NCBI GenBank assembly: GCA_031547595.1
Contig: JAVBRU010000062.1
Coordinates: 1 to 16,357 of the forward strand
Source: JAVBRU01 sp031547595
GTDB lineage: Bacteria > Bacillota > Clostridia > Christensenellales > Aristaeellaceae
DNA length: 16,357 nucleotides
Direction of reading: 5' to 3'
The notes beneath the pieces are model-generated. The model was given only the letters and a program-made list of their open reading frames with translations, was not told the DNA's origin and ran no database searches. A program made the position numbers and the translations under genes. This document shows, in pieces, positions 1-6,825 of the stretch (position 1 is its first letter; each line of letters opens with the position of its first letter).

Positions 1-1
1 C

Positions 2-118
2 GAGGCTGAGGCATTGGCGGAAAAAGCGCGTAAAGAAGAGCTGATGATGGTGTGCATCAAAAAGGGTTTGGATTTTGATGCGGAAGAAGCACGATATCAG
101 CGCAAACAGGCCGAATAG
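2..118 (+). CDS. 3' end of an unidentified gene (partial)
   Basis: An open frame enters from the left edge and ends at a TAG at 116-118, giving 38 residues. The peptide is highly charged and looks helical (many Glu, Lys, Ala), like a C-terminal helix or coiled-coil tail; it ends in RYQRKQAE. No family can be recognised from so short a piece. It converges on the galE-nahK operon. Reality as coding sequence is inferred only from the open frame and its composition. Confidence 0.4.
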   Translation, partial: EAEALAEKARKEELMMVCIKKGLDFDAEEARYQRKQAE

Positions 119-152
119 CGGACAAAGATGGGAAACAGAACCGGGCTGTTCG

Positions 153-170
153 GCTAGTGGGAGCACTAGC
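153..170. terminator. Perfect 7-bp hairpin between convergent genes; weak terminator candidate
   Basis: GCTAGTG (153-159) and CACTAGC (164-170) form a perfect 7-bp stem with a 4-base loop. On the plus strand it is followed by TTTACTT, a poor T tract. On the minus strand it starts one base after the nahK stop codon but has no T tract. It sits where termination is expected for both the left-edge gene and the galE-nahK operon, but as an intrinsic terminator it is weak. Confidence 0.4.
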
Positions 171-171
171 T

Positions 172-1278
172 TTACTTCGCCATCAGCTCGCGCACCATGG
201 CATCCAGCAGATGCTCTTTGTGCTCGATATCCCGAAGTAGTGCAATCTGTGCGCGGGCACGGATCAGGTTATGCTGGGGGGAGTTGACCTTGAAATACAG
301 GTCGCCATCGATATAGTCCATCAAAAAGCGCATGGCCAGCTCGCAGGTGATCACCTTGATGCCAAGGGGCAGGCGGCTCAGCTCCGCCTGGCTCAAAAAT
401 CCGTTGGTTTCGGCGATGAAGCCTTCTGTGAAGGCGCGAGCTTTATCCAAATCCAGAGAAATCTTGGTGGTGTCCGGCTCGTCCTCGGCAGCGGTGGAGG
501 CGGCAAAGCGCACGGCGTCGCCATAGTCATACAGCGAGGAGCCAGGCATTACGGTGTCCAGATCGATTACACAGATGGCCTTACCCGTCTTGTCGTCCAC
601 CATCACGTTGTTGGATTTCGTGTCGTTGTGGGTGACGCGAAGGGGAAGCTGGCCGTTGTCCAGCAGCTTCACGATCTGCCCCATCATACGGCGGCGGTCA
701 AACAGGAACTCGATTTCATCCTCTACCGATTTGACACGTCCGGCCTTATCCTCGTCCACGGCGCGCACAAAGGCATAGAAGCGCTTGGTGGTGTTGTGGA
801 AGTTGGGGATAGAGACAAACAGGTCATCGGCAGGAAAATCATACAGCAGGCGCTGGAAGTTGCCAAAGCCGCGGCCTACCTCGCGCAGCATGTTATTATC
901 CGTCACGATGTCGTGGGCGGTGGCGTCGGTGATGTACTCATAGGCACGCCAGTAGTTGCCCACACCGTCTTTGAACAGCAGCCCGCCGTTCTTTGTTGCG
1001 ATCAGCGCCAGCACATGCCGCTCCGGCGATTCGCCGTACTTGATGATATTTTCGCGCAGATGGTTGGTCACAAGCTCTATATTGCGCATCACGGCTTCGG
1101 GATCCTTGAATACATAGCCGTTGATACGCTGCAGGATGTACTCATAGACCTTGCCTTGCAGCTGGTAGAACAGGTGATAGGTGCTGTTGACGTTGCCGGA
1201 CATGATTTCCTCAACGTTTTTGTATTCACCGGTAAACTTGAACTGCGGCAGGATGGTCTTGATGCTGTTGTAGATCAT
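172..1278 (-). CDS. nahK: N-acetylhexosamine 1-kinase (NahK/LnpB-like, APH-fold kinase)
   Basis: Predicted cytoplasmic sugar kinase of the aminoglycoside-phosphotransferase fold, 368 aa, close to the roughly 360 aa of Bifidobacterium NahK, which phosphorylates GlcNAc/GalNAc at C1 using ATP. The catalytic loop THNDTKSNNV (about residues 216-225, Asp219 the likely base) and the metal-binding IDLDTVMPG (about 238-246) are both intact. The start is ATG at 1276-1278: AAGGAG at 1287-1292 lies 8 bases before it. The upstream in-frame GTG at 1285-1287 overlaps that ribosome site and is rejected. The ribosome site also overlaps the galE stop, suggesting translational coupling. Adjacent galE recalls the galacto-/lacto-N-biose pathway (lnpABCD), but no phosphorylase or GalT-like uridylyltransferase is in the window. 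The family call is confident; exact substrate is inferred. Confidence 0.85.
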   Translation of the reverse strand: MIYNSIKTILPQFKFTGEYKNVEEIMSGNVNSTYHLFYQLQGKVYEYILQRINGYVFKDPEAVMRNIELVTNHLRENIIKYGESPERHVLALIATKNGGLLFKDGVGNYWRAYEYITDATAHDIVTDNNMLREVGRGFGNFQRLLYDFPADDLFVSIPNFHNTTKRFYAFVRAVDEDKAGRVKSVEDEIEFLFDRRRMMGQIVKLLDNGQLPLRVTHNDTKSNNVMVDDKTGKAICVIDLDTVMPGSSLYDYGDAVRFAASTAAEDEPDTTKISLDLDKARAFTEGFIAETNGFLSQAELSRLPLGIKVITCELAMRFLMDYIDGDLYFKVNSPQHNLIRARAQIALLRDIEHKEHLLDAMVRELMAK

Positions 1279-1290
1279 GTCGGCCACTCC

Positions 1291-2301
1291 TTATTTGTAT
1301 CCGTTGGGGTTCTGGCTTTGCCAGCGCCAGGAATCGCGGCACATATCGTCCAAGCTCAGCGCGGCTTGCCAATGCAGCATATCGCTGGCACGGGTGGGAT
1401 CGGCATAGCAGGTGGCGATATCGCCCGCGCGGCGCGGCGTGACTTCGTAGGGGATATGGATGTTATTGACCTTTTCAAAGGCCCTGACGATATCCAGCAC
1501 GCTGTATCCAATGCCGGTGCCAAGGTTGAAAACCTCTGCGCCGTTATGCGCCGCGGCATACTCAAGCGCCGCAAGATGCCCCTTGGCCAGATCCATCACG
1601 TGGATATAATCGCGCACGCCAGTGCCGTCTGCGGTGGGGTAGTCATCGCCAAACACGCGCAGCTGTTGAAGCTTGCCCGAGGCCACCTGGCAGATAAAAG
1701 GCATCAGGTTGGCGGGGACGCCGCTGGGGTCTTCGCCGATGCGGCCGCTCTCGTGCGCGCCGATGGGGTTGAAATAGCGCAGCAGCACAAAGCTGCGGGT
1801 GGGGTCTGCAAAGGCGATATCGGTCATGATCCGCTCGCTCATCCACTTTGTCCAGCCATAAGGGTTGGTGCAGCCGGTGGGGAAGTCCTCGCGCAGCGGC
1901 ATGGTCTGATTGGTGCCATATACTGTGGCGGAGGAACTGAACACCAGGATGTTGCAGCCAAACTGCTTCATCACACGACACAAAACCATCGTGGCGTCCA
2001 GGTTATTCTGATAGTAATCCAGCGGTTTTTCCACAGATTCACCCACGGCCTTCAGACCGGCAAAGTGGATGATCGCATCTGGATGGTATTGCTCAAAGAG
2101 CTTCGTGACGGTGATAGCGTCTGTGCAATCGCCCACCACCAGCGGGGCTTTCTTTCCGGTCAGTTCTTCTACGCGGCGCAGCGCCTCGGGGCTGCTGTTG
2201 CTCAAATTATCCAGCACAACGACTTCGTGACCTGCTTCCAGCAAGCAAAGGCATGTGTGGGAACCAATAAAGCCAGCACCACCGGTTAACAGAACTCTCA
2301 T
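1291..2301 (-). CDS. galE: UDP-glucose/UDP-N-acetylglucosamine 4-epimerase
   Basis: Extended short-chain dehydrogenase of 336 aa, the usual GalE length (E. coli 338). It interconverts UDP-Glc/UDP-Gal and in many homologues UDP-GlcNAc/UDP-GalNAc, using tightly bound NAD. Visible landmarks are the Rossmann motif GGAGFIGSH (Gly7, Gly10, Gly13), the catalytic Ser in SSSATVYG (Ser124) and the Tyr-x3-Lys pair in YGWTK (Tyr148, Lys152). The ATG at 2299-2301 is chosen because it begins directly with the Rossmann strand, has AAGGAGG about 12 bases upstream, and because any longer start (2367) would overlap the promoter at 2335-2363. First gene of an operon with nahK. Pairing with an N-acetylhexosamine kinase suggests activity on UDP-HexNAc, which is an inference. 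Confidence 0.96.
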   Translation of the reverse strand: MRVLLTGGAGFIGSHTCLCLLEAGHEVVVLDNLSNSSPEALRRVEELTGKKAPLVVGDCTDAITVTKLFEQYHPDAIIHFAGLKAVGESVEKPLDYYQNNLDATMVLCRVMKQFGCNILVFSSSATVYGTNQTMPLREDFPTGCTNPYGWTKWMSERIMTDIAFADPTRSFVLLRYFNPIGAHESGRIGEDPSGVPANLMPFICQVASGKLQQLRVFGDDYPTADGTGVRDYIHVMDLAKGHLAALEYAAAHNGAEVFNLGTGIGYSVLDIVRAFEKVNNIHIPYEVTPRRAGDIATCYADPTRASDMLHWQAALSLDDMCRDSWRWQSQNPNGYK

Positions 2302-2334
2302 ATTTGGAAAGACCCTCCTTCTCATAGTGCTCTC

Positions 2335-2363
2335 ATTATAAAAACATCCGCCGCGTTTGTCAA
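2335..2363 (-). promoter_or_regulatory. Consensus sigma-A promoter of galE-nahK
   Basis: Read on the minus strand: -35 TTGACA (2358-2363), exactly 17 bases, -10 TATAAT (2335-2340). Both hexamers are perfect consensus. Transcription should begin near 2328, leaving a leader of about 27 bases that includes the ribosome site. The promoter begins only 8 bases after the tag stop codon, so galE has its own strong start rather than relying on read-through. Confidence 0.9.
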
Positions 2364-2371
2364 TCACTCAA

Positions 2372-2953
2372 TCAAACAGACACATATTTGAGTGTATCCT
2401 GATATACACAGCAGGAGGTCAGATGATCGTTCACCATGCCCACAGCCTGCATAAACGAATAAACAATGGTAGAGCCCACAAACTTGAAGCCCATTTTTTT
2501 CAAATCCTTGCTGATCTGATCGGAAATGGCGGTGGTGGCAGGCATGTTTTGAAAGCTCTCGCAATGGCTGACAATGGGCGTGTGGTTCACATAGCCCCAG
2601 ATGAAGGCGTCAAAGCTGCCGTGCTTTTGTGCGACCTCTAAAAACAGCCGCGCATTGATGATGGCCGCCTGGATTTTGAGGCGGTTGCGGATGATGCCCG
2701 GGTTCGCCATCAGTTCGCTGATCTTGCCCTCGTCATACAGGGCGACCTTCGCAGGGTCAAAATGGTCGAAAGCCTCGCGGTACGCCTCGCGCTTTTTCAG
2801 CACGGTGATCCACGACAGCCCGGCCTGTGCGCCTTCCAGAATCAGCATTTCAAACAGCAGCCTGTCGTCATGCACGGGGCGCCCCCATTCGTTGTCGTGA
2901 TAGTCCGCGTACAAGGGGGTGTCTCCAAAGCATCTGATTTTTTGGTCTTCCAT
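2372..2953 (-). CDS. tag: DNA-3-methyladenine glycosylase I
   Basis: Cytoplasmic base-excision-repair enzyme removing 3-methyladenine from alkylated DNA; 193 aa against 187 for E. coli Tag. The family signatures are present: YHDNEWG (His19), LEGAQAGLSW (Glu40, Trp48) and the C-terminal NDHLTSC. The four zinc ligands of the family can be placed at Cys8, His19, His177 and Cys181. The ATG at 2951-2953 overlaps the TAA of the upstream metallopeptidase by one base (TAATG), and GGAGG inside the end of that gene lies about 10 bases before the ATG, so it is translationally coupled. Last gene of the GNAT-metallopeptidase-tag operon. No terminator is obvious before the galE promoter. Confidence 0.95.
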   Translation of the reverse strand: MEDQKIRCFGDTPLYADYHDNEWGRPVHDDRLLFEMLILEGAQAGLSWITVLKKREAYREAFDHFDPAKVALYDEGKISELMANPGIIRNRLKIQAAIINARLFLEVAQKHGSFDAFIWGYVNHTPIVSHCESFQNMPATTAISDQISKDLKKMGFKFVGSTIVYSFMQAVGMVNDHLTSCCVYQDTLKYVSV

Positions 2954-3627
2954 TATTCCCAGTCCTCCATGCTCAATTTATTCTGCACATCCTTCAGCTG
3001 TGTTTGTCGCGCTTTATAATCGGGCAGCACGCCTTCCACAATCGCCCAGAATCTGTCGGAGTGGTTCATTTCCATGAGGTGCGCCAGCTCATGCACGATC
3101 ACATAATCAATCGCCGCATCGTCCGCCATCATCAGCCGCCATGAAAAGTTGAGACTCCTTTGGCCGGAGCAGCTGCCCCAGCGTGTTTTTGCGCCGTTGA
3201 TTTTGACGGCGAGGGGCGTGGCGCCCATTCGTTTTGAAAAATCTACAACCTTATTTGTCAAGTCACGTTTGGCCAGCAGGCGGTATATCTGGATGCAGGC
3301 GTGCTTGATCTGCTCTGCGGTAAGGCTGGGCGGCATATAGAAGCACTGCTCATCAAAGCTCACCTGCTTGCCGGGCCGGGCGGCGATGGGGAAGAGCCTG
3401 CCGCGGTAAGCTACCTGCGCGCCATAGCCCAGCGCAAACGCTTCGCGCTGTGCTTGCCGCTCGCTGGACGCAGCCAGCTTATCCTGTATCCATTTTTCTT
3501 TGGATATCACAAATTGATCAATGCTGTGCTTTGGAGCATTCATCGGCGCGTGGACTTCTGCTTGGCCGTTTCTTACATACAGGGCAATGGTTTTGCGCCT
3601 GGAGCGGATGAGGGTATAGGGGATCAT
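2953..3627 (-). CDS. YgjP-type (DUF45) zinc metallopeptidase-like protein
   Basis: 224-aa cytoplasmic protein of the YgjP-like metallopeptidase-fold family (WLM/SprT-related). Seen in the sequence: the WGSCS motif (160-164), the zinc-binding helix HELAH (His179, Glu180, His183) and the third ligand in NHSDRFW (His189), all typical of the family, so the metal site looks intact. The N-terminal half is the usual beta-rich YgjP region with a short-hairpin RRKTIALYV start. The ATG at 3625-3627 overlaps the TGA of the GNAT gene (ATGA), and its own stop overlaps the tag start, so all three genes are probably coupled. The biological substrate is not established with confidence for this family; no function beyond a probable metal-dependent hydrolase is claimed. 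Confidence 0.85.
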   Translation of the reverse strand: MIPYTLIRSRRKTIALYVRNGQAEVHAPMNAPKHSIDQFVISKEKWIQDKLAASSERQAQREAFALGYGAQVAYRGRLFPIAARPGKQVSFDEQCFYMPPSLTAEQIKHACIQIYRLLAKRDLTNKVVDFSKRMGATPLAVKINGAKTRWGSCSGQRSLNFSWRLMMADDAAIDYVIVHELAHLMEMNHSDRFWAIVEGVLPDYKARQTQLKDVQNKLSMEDWE

Positions 3628-4181
3628 GCTTTCACGATCCTTTTTGCCATCCAGATGTCCGGCTTGCCCATGCCGTTTGCATCCGGGAAAACGCCGACGA
3701 TCCTGTAGCCCATTTTTTCGTAGAACGGATAGGGATGCCCGCCGATGTTTTGAATTTTTGCCAGCTTGCCAAACAGATCATCATACAGGTCCTCGCCATA
3801 CAGCGAGGTGGTGCCGGTCTCATCATCGCTGCCAAGGTATAGCATTACGCCGCCGCGGGCAGCCACTTCATTTTCCAGGGCTTCTATCAATGCCGTGCCT
3901 ACGCCTTGACGCTGGTATTTTTTGAGCACGGCCAGCGGGTGAAGCTCCCAACCCGTCACGCCATATTGCGGGATTGCGCCGATGATGCCGATGACGCGGT
4001 TGTCCGCAATGGCGGCAAAGGCAATGCGCGGCTCTTCCAGCATGTCGCAGATGGTTTCTTCCGCATCCGGCGCGGAATATTGGAGTGCATCGCACAACAC
4101 CTCGGCGGCATCTTCGGCGGCCTTTGCGGGCAGCGGGAGGATGATCACATCTACCCCTGTGTTAAAATCCGTCTTTTTCAT
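3624..4181 (-). CDS. GNAT-family N-acetyltransferase, AAC(6')-like subgroup
   Basis: 185-aa acetyl-CoA-dependent acetyltransferase. The acetyl-CoA loop is seen as RQGVGTA after the strand WELHPLAV (about residues 78-97), and the C-terminal motif HPYPFYEKMGYRIVGVFPDA is typical of GNAT motif B. The stretch from WELHP through GKPDIWMAKRI resembles chromosomal Firmicute proteins annotated as aminoglycoside 6'-N-acetyltransferases. That resemblance is from memory, and a resistance function should not be assumed. The ATG at 4179-4181 has GGGAG 8 bases upstream. First gene of a three-gene overlapping operon with the metallopeptidase and tag; it has its own promoter at 4215-4242. Confidence 0.8.
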   Translation of the reverse strand: MKKTDFNTGVDVIILPLPAKAAEDAAEVLCDALQYSAPDAEETICDMLEEPRIAFAAIADNRVIGIIGAIPQYGVTGWELHPLAVLKKYQRQGVGTALIEALENEVAARGGVMLYLGSDDETGTTSLYGEDLYDDLFGKLAKIQNIGGHPYPFYEKMGYRIVGVFPDANGMGKPDIWMAKRIVKA

Positions 4182-4214
4182 TTGCTGCTCTCCCTTTGCT
4201 GATATCTGCTATTG

Positions 4215-4242
4215 ATTATACCATAGCAGGGCATACATTCAA
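4215..4242 (-). promoter_or_regulatory. Promoter of the GNAT-metallopeptidase-tag operon
   Basis: Minus strand: -10 TATAAT (4215-4220) preceded by TGG, forming an extended -10 (TGGTATAAT), with a partial -35 TTGAAT (4237-4242) at 16 bases. The ribosome site and ATG of the GNAT gene follow about 25-35 bases downstream. It is back-to-back with the promoter of the sigma-factor operon. Confidence 0.7.
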
Positions 4243-4303
4243 ACCATGTTTGCCATTTATTCATTCTTTTTGGCATGTTTTTATGCTGTATTGTCGTTGT
4301 ATT

Positions 4304-4314
4304 TATGCTATAAT
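4304..4314 (+). promoter_or_regulatory. Extended -10 promoter of the ECF sigma operon
   Basis: TGCTATAAT (4306-4314) is a consensus extended -10 element. No good -35 lies 16-18 bases upstream, which is usual for extended -10 promoters. Start of transcription near 4321 leaves about 30 bases before the GTG at 4351. No clear ECF-type (AAC / CGT) autoregulatory promoter was recognised, so how the sigma factor feeds back on its own operon is not visible. Confidence 0.6.
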
Positions 4315-4350
4315 CATGATGTCACACGGACACCGGAGGAGGGAATTGCG

Positions 4351-4899
4351 GTGTTATTTTCCAAAAAGAATGATGTGGCGGCGTTTGAAGAGCTGGCATC
4401 AGCGCACGAACGCGCGGTGTATCTGACCTGCTACCACATGATGGGCAACCGCGAGGATGCCCTGGACTGCGCGCAGGATGCGATGTTGCGCGCGTTTCGG
4501 GCGTTTGCGTCTTTTCGCAAGGATGCGCAGTTTGGCACGTGGATCAAGCGCATTGCCATCAACACCTGTATTGATGCACTGCGAAAGCGAAAAGGCGAGC
4601 AATCGCTGGACGCGATGCGCGATGTGGGGTTTGAGCCTGTGGCCACACTGCCCACCCCGTACGAGCAATTGGAACAGAAGGAGCGTATCCGCTTGCTGCA
4701 CAAGGCGCTTTTGCAATTGCCGGAGGACATGCACACCCTGATCGTGCTTCGGGATATGGAAGGCCTGGCGTATGACGAGATTGCCAGGCTGCAGGATGTG
4801 CCGCTGGGTACGGTCAAAAGCCGCATCAGCCGCGCCCGAGAAAAATTATCCGAAATTTTGACCGAACCTGCGGAACTTTTTGATTCCGCTTCCGTCTAA
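4351..4899 (+). CDS. ECF-family RNA polymerase sigma factor
   Basis: 182-aa group IV (sigma-70, ECF) factor. Region 2 is seen at about residues 11-79, containing DALDCAQDAMLRAFRAF and the -10-recognition helix FGTWIKRIAINTCIDALRK. Region 4 spans about 113-168, with the helix-turn-helix LAYDEIARLQDVPLGTVKSR. Regions 1.1 and 3 are absent, as in ECF factors. The start is GTG at 4351 because AGGAGG (4337-4342) lies 8 bases before it and the protein then begins where ECF factors begin; the farther upstream in-frame ATG at 4246 precedes the promoter. It is followed after 22 bases by a zinc-finger anti-sigma factor, the classical arrangement in which the membrane protein holds the sigma inactive until an envelope signal releases it. 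Confidence 0.93.
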   Translation: MLFSKKNDVAAFEELASAHERAVYLTCYHMMGNREDALDCAQDAMLRAFRAFASFRKDAQFGTWIKRIAINTCIDALRKRKGEQSLDAMRDVGFEPVATLPTPYEQLEQKERIRLLHKALLQLPEDMHTLIVLRDMEGLAYDEIARLQDVPLGTVKSRISRAREKLSEILTEPAELFDSASV

Positions 4900-4921
4900 G
4901 GCATTGAGAGGAGGAGAAAAC

Positions 4922-6085
4922 ATGGAATGTAAGCAATTTTCTAATCTTCTCGAAGCGTATGCCGCAGGTCAGCTGACAGGTATGGAACGGCACCACATGG
5001 AGGCTCATGCCAAAGCGTGCGTGCCCTGCCAACGGATGCTCGCGGCGTATCAGGACTGTCAGGCCTTGGGCGAGGATGAGGCGGTACCCCTCGCTTTCAC
5101 CCATGGCTGGCGTCAGATGCTGAAAGAGGAGGGAACTATGCAAAAAGCCCCACCCAAGAGACGGCAATGGCAGGGGTTTGCGGCAGTGGTGGCGGTATTG
5201 ATGCTGCTGGTGGGCGGCACGGCGCTGACGCGCGGCGGCAGCCTGTATGCCCCCAAGAACACGGACAATGATGTGCTGATGGGCCGCTATGCGGCACAAA
5301 GCACGGTCGCCCCCCAGGCCAACACCTATGCTGGCGGCGGCGATAACGGCGTGATGCTGATGAAATCAATGGCGGATACGGCTTCTTATGAAAGCGAAGT
5401 CATCACAGAAGGCCAGATGGACGAGAAAATCATCCGCACCGCCAGCATCACACTCAAAACCCAGAGTTTCGAGCAGGATTTGACCACCTTGCAGGAGCTG
5501 GCCACCGGCCTTGGCGGGCGGATTGAGTATCAGTACGTCAGCGGCGATCTGTCGGTTGGCACGCTGCGTACCGCGCGGCTGACGCTGCGCATCCCCCAGA
5601 ACAAGCTGGACGAATTCATCGAAAGCAGCGAAGGCATCGCGCAGGTGACCAGCCAACAGCAAAGCAGCACGGACGTGAGCGAAAGCTATTACGACCTGGC
5701 CTCGCGCCTTGGCACGCAAAAGGAGAAGCTGACCCGCCTGCAGGCGCTGATGGAAACAGCCACCACGGTATCGGAACTGGTGGAGATCGAAAACGCGCTG
5801 TCCGACACCCAGTACATGATTGAGTACTACACCGGGCAGTTGCAGGGCTATGACAGCCGCATCGCCTATAGCTCCGTAGACGTTACCCTTCGCGAGATCA
5901 CCCTGGAAGAAAGCGACGACCTGACCTTGTGGCAGCGCATCACAAACGGCGTGCAAAACTCGCTGAATGCCGGCCTGGATTTCTTGCAGGATATGGTGGT
6001 GTTTGTGATCGCCATCCTGCCGTGGGTGCTGATTGCCGGGGTAGTGATTTTGATCATCACAATAACCATTAAAAAGAGAAAGTGA
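4922..6085 (+). CDS. Membrane anti-sigma factor: zinc finger - TM - DUF4349 ectodomain - TM
   Basis: 387-aa protein predicted to bind the upstream ECF sigma factor. Domains in order: a cytoplasmic zf-HC2 anti-sigma domain (1-45) with full ligands Cys3, His29, Cys33, Cys36 (H-x3-C-x2-C); a basic flank (KRR, 79-81); a first membrane helix at about 86-104; a spacer rich in Ala, Gly and Asn; a DUF4349 domain from about 166, with a central helical-hairpin region (about 240-305); and a second membrane helix at about 355-383 ending in KKRK. Start ATG 4922-4924 has AGGAGGAG (4909-4916) upstream; the in-frame ATG at 4880 lies inside the sigma gene and lacks the site. Inside the gene, AGAGGAGG (5126-5133) stands 4-5 bases before an in-frame ATG at 5138 (Met73), right before the basic flank and first helix. 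The sensing role of DUF4349 is inferred from its position. Confidence 0.88.
   Translation: MECKQFSNLLEAYAAGQLTGMERHHMEAHAKACVPCQRMLAAYQDCQALGEDEAVPLAFTHGWRQMLKEEGTMQKAPPKRRQWQGFAAVVAVLMLLVGGTALTRGGSLYAPKNTDNDVLMGRYAAQSTVAPQANTYAGGGDNGVMLMKSMADTASYESEVITEGQMDEKIIRTASITLKTQSFEQDLTTLQELATGLGGRIEYQYVSGDLSVGTLRTARLTLRIPQNKLDEFIESSEGIAQVTSQQQSSTDVSESYYDLASRLGTQKEKLTRLQALMETATTVSELVEIENALSDTQYMIEYYTGQLQGYDSRIAYSSVDVTLREITLEESDDLTLWQRITNGVQNSLNAGLDFLQDMVVFVIAILPWVLIAGVVILIITITIKKRK
5125..5140 (+). promoter_or_regulatory. Internal ribosome binding site and ATG within the anti-sigma gene
   Basis: The string AGAGGAGGGAACTATG contains a full AGGAGG (5128-5133) followed by a 4-base gap to the end of GAACT and an in-frame ATG at 5138-5140 (spacing about 4-5). 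Initiation here would give a 315-aa protein starting MQKAPPKRRQW then a hydrophobic helix, which has the shape of a signal anchor and resembles stand-alone DUF4349 proteins. It would lack the zinc-finger sigma-binding domain. The same bases encode ordinary Lys-Glu-Glu-Gly-Thr, so coincidence is possible. Confidence 0.45.
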
Positions 6086-6094
6086 GAAAATAAT

Positions 6095-6802
6095 ATGAAA
6101 AAGTATGTATCGATCCTGCTGGTAGCCCTGCTCCTGTGCGCACTGTGCGTGCCTGCCCTTGCTGATGAGGATAAGCCGGTTGTCCGCGTGACGGGCAACG
6201 CCACCGTGACCCTCGCCGCCGATACTGCCACCCTGCAGATCGGTGCGGAAACCAAGGATGTATCCGTGGAAGCGGCGCAGGCCCAGAATAACGAGATCAT
6301 TAGCAAAGTCATCGCCGCGCTGAAAGAAGCGGGTGTGGACGAAAAGGACATGATCACCAGCAACTTCAACGTGTACAGCACCTACGACTACTCCTGGGAA
6401 GACGGCTCAGAAAAGCGTATTGGCCCCTTCTACCAGGTGAGCAATATGTTGACCATCACCATCCGCAACCTCGATGTGATTGGCGAAATCATCGACGCCG
6501 CCAGCAAAGCGGGCGCGAATGTGATGTATGGCCTCACCTTCACCTCCACGAGCGAGAACGAAGCCTACCAAAAGGCGCTGACCCGTGCTGTGGAAGATGC
6601 TGCGCAAAAGGCGCAGGTGCTGGCCACGGCCACCGGCAAGGCCTTGGGTGAGCTGATTTTGGTGGATGCCAGCCAGGGCTATAGCTATTATGGCATCAGC
6701 AACACCTTTGACATGGCGAAGGGCAGCCTGGAGCGCACCACCATCGTGGCGGGTGATGTGTCTGTGAGCGCATCTGTGGTGCTGGAGTATCAACTGAAAT
6801 AA
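6095..6802 (+). CDS. Secreted SIMPL-domain (DUF541) protein
   Basis: 235-aa protein with a clear Sec signal peptide: MKKY, a Leu/Ala-rich core and a likely cut after ALA (23/24). The mature part is one SIMPL domain (about 28-233), recognised by VRVTGNATVTLAADTATLQI at its start, the conserved SNFNVYSTYDY region, the VSNMLTITIRNLD strand and the central duplicated beta-alpha layout. SIMPL proteins form oligomeric envelope assemblies and are linked to oxidative or envelope stress in some bacteria; their molecular role is not settled. It lies 9 bases after the anti-sigma gene with only a weak ribosome site (GTGAG), so it is probably translated by coupling. Operon context suggests the third member of an ECF envelope-stress module; this is an inference. 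Confidence 0.88.
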   Translation: MKKYVSILLVALLLCALCVPALADEDKPVVRVTGNATVTLAADTATLQIGAETKDVSVEAAQAQNNEIISKVIAALKEAGVDEKDMITSNFNVYSTYDYSWEDGSEKRIGPFYQVSNMLTITIRNLDVIGEIIDAASKAGANVMYGLTFTSTSENEAYQKALTRAVEDAAQKAQVLATATGKALGELILVDASQGYSYYGISNTFDMAKGSLERTTIVAGDVSVSASVVLEYQLK

Positions 6803-6809
6803 TCAAGCC

Positions 6810-6823
6810 ATGGCAATTGCCAT
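6810..6823. repeat. 14-bp perfect palindrome after the SIMPL gene
   Basis: ATGGCAATTGCCAT reads the same on both strands and lies 7 bases after the SIMPL stop and 2 bases before the MITE-like element. It has no T tract on either side. It may be the stem of a former convergent-gene terminator separated from its tail, or a binding site; neither can be shown here. Confidence 0.5.
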
Positions 6824-6825
6824 AC

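Noticed and set aside
1276..1287. GTG at 1285-1287 as the nahK start
   Set aside because: It overlaps the AAGGAG ribosome site; the ATG at 1276-1278 is 8 bases downstream of that site.
271..2289. 672-codon plus-strand open frame
   Set aside because: It is the antisense shadow of nahK and galE. The minus-strand proteins have full catalytic motifs and ribosome sites, while this frame has none and reads as low-complexity His/Val/Gly-rich protein.
2302..2367. N-terminal extension of galE to 2367
   Set aside because: The extension crosses the TTGACA/TATAAT promoter and would precede the Rossmann-fold start with 22 unrelated residues.
3624..4181. Calling the GNAT protein an aminoglycoside-resistance gene
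   Set aside because: Resemblance to AAC(6')-annotated chromosomal proteins is from memory only; sequence motifs show a GNAT enzyme but do not identify the substrate.
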